Shown: positions 1 through 6,056 of the stretch, in pieces
Layout of the letters: every line of letters begins with the position of its first letter
How positions within the stretch are numbered: the first letter of the stretch is position 1
Assembly: GCA_023262125.1 (NCBI GenBank)
Contig: JALRDT010000013.1
Location: 1-6,496, forward strand
Source of the DNA: Candidatus Nanopelagicaceae bacterium
GTDB taxonomy: Bacteria; Actinomycetota; Actinomycetes; Nanopelagicales; Nanopelagicaceae
Length of the DNA: 6,496 nt
Direction: 5' to 3'
Made by a program: the position numbers and the translations under genes
Notes under the pieces: generated by a model
Databases searched by the model: none
What the model was told of the DNA's origin: nothing
The model's input: the letters and a program-made list of their open reading frames with translations, nothing else

Positions 1-582
1 CGTGGCTTTGCAAGTGGCGCCACAGTTGTCGATGCACAACGCGTTAAAGAGATCCTTGATGGCAAATTAAGTGGCTTAACTATTGATACTGAAATGCGTT
101 GGGCGCTCGTTAAATCATTAAGCGAACGCGGGTTATTTGGCAAAGCAGAAATCGATGCGGAATTAGCTAGAGATAACACTGCTGATGGAACTCGCCATGC
201 TGCAGAGGCGCGTGCAATGATTTCTACAGCAGAGGCGAAAGCCGAAACATGGGAAGCTCTAACCAAGACTGAACTTTCAAATCATATTCAGCGCCATATG
301 TTGCTTGGCATTAATAGACCAATTCAACAAGATTTATGGGCAAGTTATGTCGATAAGTACTTTGCAACCGTTAAGAAGATGTGGGATGAAAACTCATATG
401 AAATCGGTCTTCAATTTGCAACTTTGGCCTTCCCTAGATTTGCCCCAACTGCAGATAATTTAGCTAAGGCAGAAGATTGGATTGCGAAGAATAAGGATGC
501 GTCAGATGGCGTTATGCGTGCCGTTAAAGAAGGACGGGATGCGCTAAAGCGTGCGCTTAATGCTCAAGCTGCAGACGCATAA
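1..582 (+). CDS. pepN: Aminopeptidase N (M1 family), C-terminal part, 5'-truncated
   Basis: The frame is open from base 1 and ends at TAA 580-582, giving 193 residues of a protein whose start lies left of the window. The ATG at 94 is internal, because the 31 codons before it continue the same protein in frame. The sequence is an all-helical, ERAP1_C-like C-terminal domain as in actinobacterial PepN. Stretches such as LTIDTEMRWALVKSL, AEIDAELARDNTADGTRHAA and ISTAEAKAETWEAL are characteristic of that domain. The zinc site (HExxH) and GAMEN motif of M1 peptidases would lie upstream and cannot be checked here. The enzyme removes N-terminal residues from peptides in the cytoplasm. It converges with the small membrane protein gene, with only 3 bp (583-585) between the stops. 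The family call is from recognition of sequence style and is fairly secure. Confidence 0.9.
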   Translation, partial: RGFASGATVVDAQRVKEILDGKLSGLTIDTEMRWALVKSLSERGLFGKAEIDAELARDNTADGTRHAAEARAMISTAEAKAETWEALTKTELSNHIQRHMLLGINRPIQQDLWASYVDKYFATVKKMWDENSYEIGLQFATLAFPRFAPTADNLAKAEDWIAKNKDASDGVMRAVKEGRDALKRALNAQAADA

Positions 583-585
583 GTC

Positions 586-768
586 CTAGTCAATCTGATC
601 TACGACTGATTTCTTTTTATCGCGCTTAGTTGATGTTGCATATGAAAATGCGCTAATCACTAAAAATAAACCAATAGGTGCAACAACAAACCATAATGCT
701 GTTTCAATTGCGCTTAGGCCCGGCCCAGGAATCATGCCCGGCTCATAAGTAGTGAGAAGAAAATTCAT
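586..768 (-). CDS. Small single-helix membrane protein, function unknown
   Basis: From ATG 768 this is a 60-residue protein beginning MNFLLTTYEPGM. It has one hydrophobic segment at about residues 22-42 (ETALWFVVAPIGLFLVISAF), followed by a lysine-rich tail (TKRDKKKS). That pattern suggests one membrane helix with the basic C-terminus in the cytoplasm by the positive-inside rule. The frame is open upstream to 804, but a start there would overlap the end of the HNH gene, so ATG 768, 10 nt after that gene's stop, is preferred. No clear Shine-Dalgarno sequence precedes it; ATG 735 (MIPGPG) is the alternative and also lacks one. Small one-helix proteins of this kind are common in Actinobacteria, but I do not recognise a named family. 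It is probably co-transcribed with the HNH gene. Confidence 0.6.
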   Translation of the reverse strand: MNFLLTTYEPGMIPGPGLSAIETALWFVVAPIGLFLVISAFSYATSTKRDKKKSVVDQID

Positions 769-778
769 AATGCGAAGT

Positions 779-1294
779 TTAGGCAGTTGCTGTTGCAACT
801 CCAAATGGTTCCAAATATGGAATCCAAACTTCTTCTGCTCGTGTGGCGCCTAACACTCTCCATGCAGATCCAACCGGTTCGCGTGGCAGTTGGCGCAACC
901 TCCATCCCAACTCTTTAAGTGGCTTATCTGCTTTCATGTGATTGCATCGATGACATGCGCTAACAACATTTTCCCAAGCATGTGCACCACCACGACTGCG
1001 TGGAATCACATGATCTATAGAAGTTGCTGGCGCCGCACAATAAACGCATCGGCCACCATCTCTTGCAAAAATTGCGCGACGAGAAAGTGGCACCGCATGG
1101 CGGTATGGAATTCTGACAAATTTATTTAATCTGATAACTGCTGGGAGTGCGATCTCGCCATTTGCGAAATGAAGAATTTCGGAAGTATTTTCGACAACAG
1201 ATGCGCGATCGTTGAGCACAAGAATAAGAGCGCGACGATTACTTACGACACCTAGTGGTTCGTATGTCGCGTTGAGCACTAAAGCCCTAGACAT
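779..1294 (-). CDS. HNH endonuclease family protein
   Basis: From ATG 1294 the product is 171 residues, starting MSRALVLNATYEPLGVVSNR. This start is preferred over the longer frame open to 1336 because it opens with the usual N-terminus of this actinobacterial HNH family and has a good Shine-Dalgarno GGGAG five bases upstream. The HNH core spans about residues 72-120: zinc-ribbon cysteines C83/C86 (CVYC) and C114/C117 (CHRC), catalytic DH at D94-H95, N109 and N118. The fold cleaves or nicks DNA with a metal ion. These stand-alone chromosomal proteins are widespread in Actinobacteria and their substrate is not established. From memory a similar gene (Rv2469c) lies near pepN and glbO in M. tuberculosis, so this is a conserved neighbour and not an evident phage or restriction gene. 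The stop is TAA 781-779. It diverges from the MscS gene. Confidence 0.85.
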   Translation of the reverse strand: MSRALVLNATYEPLGVVSNRRALILVLNDRASVVENTSEILHFANGEIALPAVIRLNKFVRIPYRHAVPLSRRAIFARDGGRCVYCAAPATSIDHVIPRSRGGAHAWENVVSACHRCNHMKADKPLKELGWRLRQLPREPVGSAWRVLGATRAEEVWIPYLEPFGVATATA

Positions 1295-1299
1295 ATCTG

Positions 1300-1304
1300 C
1301 TCCC
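1300..1304 (-). promoter_or_regulatory. Ribosome binding site of the HNH gene
   Basis: Read on the minus strand, GGGAG ends five bases before ATG 1294. A second purine run, GGAGG at 1310-1306, lies further upstream. The site decides the start in favour of MSRALV over the longer in-frame extension to 1336. Confidence 0.6.
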
Positions 1305-1362
1305 GCCTCCAACGCATGGCTTGCGTTGCTTCGCAAATCTTGCCTTAACTTTCTCCGCTTTT

Positions 1363-1376
1363 GCGGTATTTACCGC
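1363..1376. repeat. Palindrome in the divergent intergenic region
   Basis: The perfect inverted repeat GCGGTA-TT-TACCGC lies 56 bp before the MscS start and 68 bp before the HNH start. The motif CCGCTTTTGC at 1355-1364 recurs as CCGCTATTTGC at 1373-1383, 18 bp downstream, so the palindrome is embedded in a direct repeat. The stem is short and has no T-run, so an operator is more plausible than a terminator. A regulatory role is inference. Confidence 0.35.
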
Positions 1377-1432
1377 TATTTGCAGGTAACTTTTCGGCAA
1401 AATTCGCATGGCTAATAGGTAGATTTACGCTT

Positions 1433-1978
1433 ATGAATAGCTTCAATGATTTCTGGTCTTGGTTTAATGGCGCCCCGTTGCACATCGTGATAATCCTGGT
1501 GGTCTCAATTGCAACCCAACAGTTGGGCAAACGAACCATCCGAAGAATTGTGGATCGAATTTCTCGCGCTGATTTAGTACCCGGTCCAAAGAACATGGCT
1601 AACCGCCAAGCGGAGCGCGCACGCACTTTAGGAACGGTTTTAACTAGTACTCTAAATAGCGCAGTCTGGTTAATTGCACTATTTATGATGCTTGGCGAAT
1701 TCGGATTAAATCTTGGTCCGCTAATCGCATCTGCTGGCGTTATCGGTGTTGCGCTTGGTTTAGGTGCACAAACAATAGTGCGCGATGTGCTCTCTGGAAT
1801 TTTGATGTTGATCGAAGATCAATATGGTGTCGGAGATGAAGTCGACGTACTGGATGTAAAAGGCAAAGTTGAAAAAGTTGGCTTAAGAATTACTTCTGTA
1901 CGTGCAGCCGATGGAACGCTCTGGTATTTGCGAAATGGGGAAATCTTAAAAGTTGGAAATAAATCCCAAGTTGGTTAA
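1433..1978 (+). CDS. Short MscS-family mechanosensitive channel
   Basis: From ATG 1433 the product is 181 residues (MNSFNDFWSW...). The frame is open back to a TTG at 1361, but the hydrophilic MNSF start directly before the first helix is more typical. Membrane helices lie at about residues 16-29, 76-93 and 95-128. The last is the pore-type MscS helix with small-residue packing (GVIGVALGLGAQTIVRDVLS), running into the beta domain (IEDQYGVGDEVDV, residues 127-139; GTLWYLRNGEILKVGNKSQ, 161-179). The family opens under membrane tension to release solutes on osmotic downshock. The protein stops right after GNKSQVG, where relatives usually continue with GWARAV-type sequence and the alpha/beta C-terminal cage; that domain is absent. 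Its TAA (1976-1978) abuts the globin stop, leaving no bases between them. Confidence 0.85.
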   Translation: MNSFNDFWSWFNGAPLHIVIILVVSIATQQLGKRTIRRIVDRISRADLVPGPKNMANRQAERARTLGTVLTSTLNSAVWLIALFMMLGEFGLNLGPLIASAGVIGVALGLGAQTIVRDVLSGILMLIEDQYGVGDEVDVLDVKGKVEKVGLRITSVRAADGTLWYLRNGEILKVGNKSQVG

Positions 1979-2350
1979 TTACTCTTGGTTGACTAAAGAA
2001 TTTGCCGCAAGTTCTAAATAGTTCCAGAGTTCAGCGCGGTGTTCGCGGCTAATTTCAACTGAATCAAGGGCGCGAGCCATCGCATTTAACCAAGCCTCTT
2101 TAGCTTTTGGATCAATAAAAAATTGATTGTGACGCATTCGTAACCTTGGATGTCCACGTACTTCACTATAAGTAGTTGGTCCGCCCCAATATTGCTCTAG
2201 AAACATCTGCAATCTCTCAGCAGCTGCATGCCAATCTTTATCTGGATACATCGGACTAAGGATGGGATCGACTGCAACTACTGCATAAAAACCAGAGACC
2301 AGCTCTTCGAAGAACTCTGTTCCCCCAACTTCTTCATAAAATGTGCTCAT
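1979..2350 (-). CDS. glbO: Group II truncated haemoglobin (TrHbO)
   Basis: This complete 123-residue protein matches the usual TrHbO length and shows the diagnostic residues. Tyr22 (B10) lies in SGFYAVV, Tyr35 (CD1) in SPMYPD, proximal His74 (F8) in RLRMRH and Trp87 (G8) in KEAWLN; QYWGGPTTYSEVRGHPRLR (residues 53-71) is a family hallmark. Each key residue sits one position before its counterpart in M. tuberculosis GlbO as I recall that protein. The family binds haem and handles O2, NO or peroxide in the cytoplasm; the exact role varies. The start codon overlaps the MFS stop in ATGA (2350-2347) and no strong Shine-Dalgarno is visible, so translation is probably coupled to the MFS gene. It is the last gene of the minus-strand block. 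Confidence 0.95.
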   Translation of the reverse strand: MSTFYEEVGGTEFFEELVSGFYAVVAVDPILSPMYPDKDWHAAAERLQMFLEQYWGGPTTYSEVRGHPRLRMRHNQFFIDPKAKEAWLNAMARALDSVEISREHRAELWNYLELAANSLVNQE

Positions 2351-3612
2351 ATATTTTTGATTTCGTTAAAGCTCTTTCCGCGAGCTATAAATATAACGGC
2401 AGCCGCAGCCAAAAGGCTCATGATTCCACCTAAATAGAATGAGAGTGCATAGTCACCTAATTTAACTCTCAATACTGCAGCTCCTAAGGCTGCGACAGAC
2501 GCGCCGATTTGATGGCCAGAAAATACCCAGCCATAAATAACTGCGCCATATTGTGGCCCAAGCACAGTGCGACAGAGTGCAATTGTTGGAGGCACAGTTG
2601 CCACCCAATCTAAACCATAAAAAATCACGAAAACCAAAGTTGATGGATGCAGGGTTGCAAATAATATTGAAGGTAATAGCAACAGAGATAAGCCACGGAA
2701 TCCGTAATAAAAGAGTAATAACTTTCTTGGATCGTATCTATCTGTTAAATAACCTGAAGCTAGAGTTCCGACCACATCAAAAACACCGATCAAAGCAAGT
2801 AACGAAGCGGCTAAAACTTCATGCATACCATGATCATGCGCCGCTGGAATAAAGTGAGTTCCGATTAATCCATTTGTAGTTAGTCCACAAACAAAGAAAG
2901 TTCCAAAAAGTAACCAGAAATCTTTGATTCTAGAAGCTCGTTTCAAAGAATCTATTGCAATTCTTGCCGCATTACCTTTTAAATTTTCTGGCGCAACCCA
3001 ATCCTCTGGAGCGCCATATGGCTTTTGGCCAATTGCTTGTGGGCTTTCATTTAACCCCCACCAAATTAAAGGAATTACAACGGCAGCGCCAATTCCAATA
3101 GTTATTGAAACACTCTGCCAACCATGATCTAAAGCAAGTGATGTAAGAGCTGGAAGGAAAATTAATTGACCGGTAGCTGCAGCCGCTGTTAATGCACCTG
3201 TCACCAATCCTCTGCGTTTCATAAACCAACGGTTGGCAACTGTTGCAGCAAATACCAAAGCCATTGATCCAGTTCCCACACCTACAACCACTCCCCATAG
3301 CAACACTAAATGCCAAGGTTGAGTCATATGTACGGTGGCAAAAGCGCCAAGACTTACTGCTGTCAATGCAGACATAACTACTTTTCGAACAGTAAATCGT
3401 TCCATTAAGGCAGCAGCAAATGGAGCGGTAAGTCCGTATAGCAAAATATTTACTGAAATCGCTAAGGAAATCTGATCTCTAGACCACCCAAATGCTTCTT
3501 CAAGTGGAACGATTAAAACTGAGGGCGCAGAGCGATAACCAGCTGATGCAACTAGCGTGAGCCAAGTTATTCCAACTGCAATCCATGCTGGATGTAACTT
3601 GTTGCGCTTCAT
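2347..3612 (-). CDS. MFS transporter, monocarboxylate/oxalate-formate-like
   Basis: The 421-residue protein has two six-helix halves separated by a hydrophilic loop at about residues 190-230, the standard 12-helix major facilitator layout. ANRWFMKRRGLVTGAL (126-141) and the loop 8-9 motif GYLTDRYDPRKLL (287-299) are seen in carriers of the monocarboxylate / oxalate:formate antiporter type. PSVLIVPLEEAFGWSRDQIS (30-49) after the first helix also fits that group. The substrate cannot be read from sequence. The neighbouring alpha-glucosidase suggests a sugar or a fermentation acid, but this is inference. The start is fixed: ATG 3612 is directly preceded by an in-frame TAA (3615-3613). There is no Shine-Dalgarno, only AT-rich 10-bp repeats in the 34-bp gap after the glucosidase gene. 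The stop overlaps glbO by 4 nt. Confidence 0.85.
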   Translation of the reverse strand: MKRNKLHPAWIAVGITWLTLVASAGYRSAPSVLIVPLEEAFGWSRDQISLAISVNILLYGLTAPFAAALMERFTVRKVVMSALTAVSLGAFATVHMTQPWHLVLLWGVVVGVGTGSMALVFAATVANRWFMKRRGLVTGALTAAAATGQLIFLPALTSLALDHGWQSVSITIGIGAAVVIPLIWWGLNESPQAIGQKPYGAPEDWVAPENLKGNAARIAIDSLKRASRIKDFWLLFGTFFVCGLTTNGLIGTHFIPAAHDHGMHEVLAASLLALIGVFDVVGTLASGYLTDRYDPRKLLLFYYGFRGLSLLLLPSILFATLHPSTLVFVIFYGLDWVATVPPTIALCRTVLGPQYGAVIYGWVFSGHQIGASVAALGAAVLRVKLGDYALSFYLGGIMSLLAAAAVIFIARGKSFNEIKNI

Positions 3613-3618
3613 TTAATA

Positions 3619-3648
3619 ATCTTTAATTATCATTAATAATCGTTAATT
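3619..3648. repeat. Three 10-bp tandem repeats between aglA and the MFS gene
   Basis: On the plus strand the units are ATCTTTAATT, ATCATTAATA and ATCGTTAATT, consensus ATCNTTAATW, differing only at positions 4 and 10. A degenerate fourth copy (about 3608-3618) runs into the MFS start codon. The array fills most of the 34-bp gap, and its last bases overlap the aglA stop. The 10-bp period is about one helical turn, so a protein binding site or an A/T-rich translation or promoter element is conceivable; function is inference. Confidence 0.55.
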
Positions 3649-5320
3649 AAGGTAGTCGAAGCCAAACTGCAGTATCTGCAGGAATGTGTTCGCCCTTTAG
3701 CGGTGCTGATGAAATTAACACTTCTGATCCATAAGGAATCACAACTTCAGCTGGCCCGAAATTTACATAACATGCAAATTTTCCTGGTCGCTGAAATGCA
3801 ATTACATCATCAGTTGAGTCAATCCAATTCATTTCACCATCGCCAAGTCCTGCTTCACCTTTGCGAATACTTAATGCTGCTTTAACCATTTCGAAGAATG
3901 AGCCTTTGACTCCTTGTTGAGTATCAACAGCGCGCTCTCCCCAACCAGCAGATTGTGGCAACCAAGCTTGATCTGTAGTTAAAGATTTATTAGAAGAGAA
4001 TCCATGAGCACCCGCTGAGTCTTTAGTCCAAGGAATTGGAACTCGGCAGCCGTCGCGACCACGATCTGTGTGGCCAGACATTTTCCAGATTGGATCTTCT
4101 AAACGATTTTCTGGGATATCTCGCACTTCTAATAAACCAAGCTCTTCACCTTGATAAATATATGCACCGCCCGGAAGTGCAAGTTCTAGAAGTGTTGCAG
4201 CGCGGGCACGCAATAAAGCGCGCTCCTTATTTAACTTCTTTGGATCACCAAATTTCTCTAGACCTTTACCTTTATTTTGTAGCCCAAGATCTAATCGATC
4301 AGTTTTACGAACTACGTCATGGTTTTCCCAAACCCATGAAGGCGGAGCTCCAACTTTTACAACTTCAGTCATTGATTTATCAATAATCTGTTTGAGGGAT
4401 TTCGCTTCCCATTTGGCAGTTAAAAATGAGAAGTTGAAGGATTGATGTAATTCATCAGGGCGAACATACATGGCAGTTCTTTGATCAGTTGGGGCCCAAG
4501 CTTCAGAGACCAACATCGGATCATGTTTGTAAGTGTTTGTAATCTTGCGCCAATCGCGATGAATATTATGAACTTCATCTTGATCCCAATATGGGCGATA
4601 GTGGCGATCTAATAATTCAACCTCTGCCAGATCAACATCTGGCAGACCTTTCTCTTTCCACATTCCATGAGCTACGTCGATGCGGAATCCATCAAATTCA
4701 AGATCTAGCCAAAACTTAAAGATGTCGCGGAAATGTTGCCAAACTTCTTCATTCTCCCAATTGAAATCCGGCTGTTCGACTGCAAATAAATGTAAGTACC
4801 ACTGCCCTGGTTTGCCATCTTTTTCGATGACTCTCTCCCAAGCTGGGCCACCGAAGACAGCTTCCCAATTATTTGGTGGCAAATCTCCGTTTTCGCCTTT
4901 GCCATCACGGAATATATAACGTGCACGTTCTTTCGATCCTGGCTCTGAATTTAAAGCTGCTTGAAACCATTCATGCAAGTCAGAAGAATGATTAGGAACT
5001 AAATCTAAAATGATCCGAATACCTAAATCATGCGCTTCTTTAATTAAAGCTTTTGCATCATCCAAGGTTCCGTATTCAGTATTTACATCCATGTAATCAG
5101 CTACATCGTAACCATGATCTTTTTGCGGAGATTGGAACCATGGATTTATCCAAATGCAATCAACTCCAAGATCCTTAATATATGGAAGTCTTGATCTAAT
5201 ACCGTTTATATCGCCAATACCATCACCATTTGAATCGGCATAAGACCGAATATAAATCTGATATGTAACGGCATCGCGCCACCATGGGCGTTCTTCACGT
5301 ACTGGCAAATTAGTATGCAT
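3647..5320 (-). CDS. aglA: GH13 alpha-glucosidase / oligo-1,6-glucosidase
   Basis: A 557-residue cytoplasmic glycoside hydrolase of family 13 with no signal peptide, starting MHTNLPVREERPWWRDAVTY. Conserved regions appear in order: DLVPNHSS (106-113), QPDFNWEN (183-190), GFRIDVAHG (211-219) with nucleophile Asp215, VSEAW (271-275) with acid/base Glu273, and ENHDVVR (332-338) with transition-state Asp335. It should release glucose from short alpha-glucosides. Val216 after the nucleophile is the residue associated with alpha-1,6 activity in the oligo-1,6-glucosidase group, where Thr marks alpha-1,4 enzymes; this points to isomaltose-type substrates but is not proof. ATG 5320 is preferred to TTG 5323 because GGAAGGA (5332-5326) is spaced five bases from it. 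ATG overlaps the thioesterase stop by one base (TGATG). Its place near glbO resembles aglA of mycobacteria. Confidence 0.93.
   Translation of the reverse strand: MHTNLPVREERPWWRDAVTYQIYIRSYADSNGDGIGDINGIRSRLPYIKDLGVDCIWINPWFQSPQKDHGYDVADYMDVNTEYGTLDDAKALIKEAHDLGIRIILDLVPNHSSDLHEWFQAALNSEPGSKERARYIFRDGKGENGDLPPNNWEAVFGGPAWERVIEKDGKPGQWYLHLFAVEQPDFNWENEEVWQHFRDIFKFWLDLEFDGFRIDVAHGMWKEKGLPDVDLAEVELLDRHYRPYWDQDEVHNIHRDWRKITNTYKHDPMLVSEAWAPTDQRTAMYVRPDELHQSFNFSFLTAKWEAKSLKQIIDKSMTEVVKVGAPPSWVWENHDVVRKTDRLDLGLQNKGKGLEKFGDPKKLNKERALLRARAATLLELALPGGAYIYQGEELGLLEVRDIPENRLEDPIWKMSGHTDRGRDGCRVPIPWTKDSAGAHGFSSNKSLTTDQAWLPQSAGWGERAVDTQQGVKGSFFEMVKAALSIRKGEAGLGDGEMNWIDSTDDVIAFQRPGKFACYVNFGPAEVVIPYGSEVLISSAPLKGEHIPADTAVWLRLP
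4623..4646. repeat. Perfect hairpin inside the alpha-glucosidase gene
   Basis: TCTGCCAGAT (4623-4632) and ATCTGGCAGA (4637-4646) are perfectly complementary 10-base arms around the loop CAAC. On the coding (minus) strand the stem encodes part of LPDVDLAE, just downstream of the nucleophile region. No U-run follows on either strand, so this is not an intrinsic terminator. It may be coincidence of codon choice. Confidence 0.5.
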
Positions 5321-5727
5321 CAATTTCCTTCCAGGTATTGGCTGAGGAATTCACGCTCATTGTCGCGAAGGCGACGAGCTTTCTCTGTGTCCATATCAAC
5401 GCCGACTTGGACAGTTTTTCCACGAGCACGCAGAGTACCGCCTTGCGACATCTCATAAACCATAACAAATGAAGAGTTGCTAACTTTTTCTATATAAATT
5501 TCCACATCAAGGGTTGTACCTGTTTGATGGATTGGTGCAAGGAAATCAACCTCTGCTCTTGCAACAACCATATCTGCAAGTAATGGTTCCTCGCCCTTAG
5601 CTATCCGAGAAAACCAAGTGAAATCTGCACGCGCTTCTTGCATGTACACAAGATAAGCCGCATTATTAATATGCTTAAAGGCATCTAAATCGGCCCAACG
5701 AATTTGAAGTTGGCACTTGTGGCGCAT
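5320..5727 (-). CDS. Hotdog-fold acyl-CoA thioesterase (4HBT/YbgC type)
   Basis: A complete 135-residue protein, the usual length for single-domain 4-hydroxybenzoyl-CoA thioesterase relatives. The N-terminal signature QIRWADLDAFKHINNAAYL (residues 8-26) holds the catalytic-type Asp13 or Asp15 and the H-x-N-N turn opening the long hotdog helix. VVARAEVDFLAPI (54-66) and the later strands (SSFVMVYEM, KTVQVGVDM) complete the fold. Such enzymes hydrolyse acyl-CoA thioesters in the cytoplasm as oligomers; the acyl group cannot be told from sequence. The start ATG (5727-5725) overlaps the ettA stop TAA by one base (TAATG) and the end overlaps aglA by one base, so it is translated in a coupled block. 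From memory a similar gene (Rv2475c) lies close to ettA in mycobacteria. Confidence 0.87.
   Translation of the reverse strand: MRHKCQLQIRWADLDAFKHINNAAYLVYMQEARADFTWFSRIAKGEEPLLADMVVARAEVDFLAPIHQTGTTLDVEIYIEKVSNSSFVMVYEMSQGGTLRARGKTVQVGVDMDTEKARRLRDNEREFLSQYLEGN
5326..5332 (-). promoter_or_regulatory. Ribosome binding site of aglA
   Basis: GGAAGGA on the minus strand lies inside the end of the thioesterase gene, five bases before ATG 5320. The alternative TTG at 5323 would be only two bases away, so the site decides the start. Confidence 0.65.
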
Positions 5728-6056
5728 TATCTAGTTAACTTTCTATAGGTAGCACGATGTGGTCTTGCTGCTTCTGGCCCAAGGCGATCAATTTTATTCT
5801 TTTCATAACTTTCAAAGTTGCCTTCAAACCAGAACCATTTTGAATCACCTTCGTAAGCCAAAATATGTGTTGCTACACGGTCTAAGAACCAGCGATCGTG
5901 AGAAATCACAACTGCACACCCTGGAAATTCGAGAAGTGCATTTTCTAATGAACCAAGTGTTTCAACATCAAGGTCATTAGTTGGTTCGTCGAGCAGCAAT
6001 AAATTTCCGCCCATTTTAAGAGTCAAAGCTAAGTTGAGACGATTTCTTTCACCACG
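5727..6056 (-). CDS. ettA: EttA-like ABC-F translation factor, C-terminal fragment broken at a junction
   Basis: About 110 residues remain of a protein normally near 555. They cover the end of the second ABC signature ([13 protein letters not shown]), Walker B with the ABC-F hallmark [16 protein letters not shown], the H-loop [12 protein letters not shown] and the family C-terminus ([13 protein letters not shown]). EttA binds the ribosomal E site and gates elongation by energy state. The frame is real upstream of any start codon: a TTG at 6026 is internal, since codons to about 6054 still encode the signature. At 6056-6054 the expected second Gly of SGGERNR is Arg, and beyond that the frame reads non-homologous residues (ARRE) in high-GC DNA. 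The first ABC domain, arm, linker and second Walker A are missing, so the gene is truncated by the junction and not by a stop. Confidence 0.9.
   Translation of the reverse strand, partial: RGERNRLNLALTLKMGGNLLLLDEPTNDLDVETLGSLENALLEFPGCAVVISHDRWFLDRVATHILAYEGDSKWFWFEGNFESYEKNKIDRLGPEAARPHRATYRKLTR

Larger units (their letters stand above)
1295..1432. promoter_or_regulatory. Divergent intergenic region between HNH and MscS genes
   Basis: This 138-bp stretch separates two divergently read genes and should hold both promoters. I found no -35/-10 pair convincing enough to place. It contains a 14-bp palindrome (1363-1376) and an approximate direct repeat, listed separately. Upstream of MscS a weak purine run AGGTAG (1417-1422) sits 10 nt before ATG 1433. 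Confidence 0.4.

Noticed and set aside
890..1129. Plus-strand open frame opposite the HNH gene
   Set aside because: It lies wholly antisense to a well-supported HNH gene, and its translation shows no domain or plausible composition.
779..1294. HNH gene as part of a phage, homing or restriction system
   Set aside because: No methylase, integrase, terminase or intron neighbour is visible; the surroundings are conserved housekeeping genes.
1345..1626. Minus-strand open frame across the intergenic region and MscS start
   Set aside because: It is antisense to the MscS N-terminus and shows no family motifs.
3226..3236. Small palindrome CCAACGGTTGG
   Set aside because: It has five-base arms inside the MFS coding region and no supporting context; it is expected by chance.
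3047..3316. Minus-strand frame inside the MFS gene, cysteine- and serine-rich
   Set aside because: It is an alternative frame of a strong MFS gene; the cysteines arise from reading Ala/Val codons out of frame, not from a metal site.
4036..4386. Plus-strand open frame opposite aglA
   Set aside because: It is antisense to conserved GH13 sequence; its Leu/Gln-rich translation is typical of a shadow.
4705..4926. Second minus-strand frame within aglA
   Set aside because: It overlaps GH13 residues that include conserved regions in the correct frame, and no independent start signal is seen.
6026..6056. TTG at 6026 as a true start of a short ABC protein
   Set aside because: Codons upstream of it still encode the conserved signature GERNRLNLA, so the gene is truncated by the junction and does not start here.
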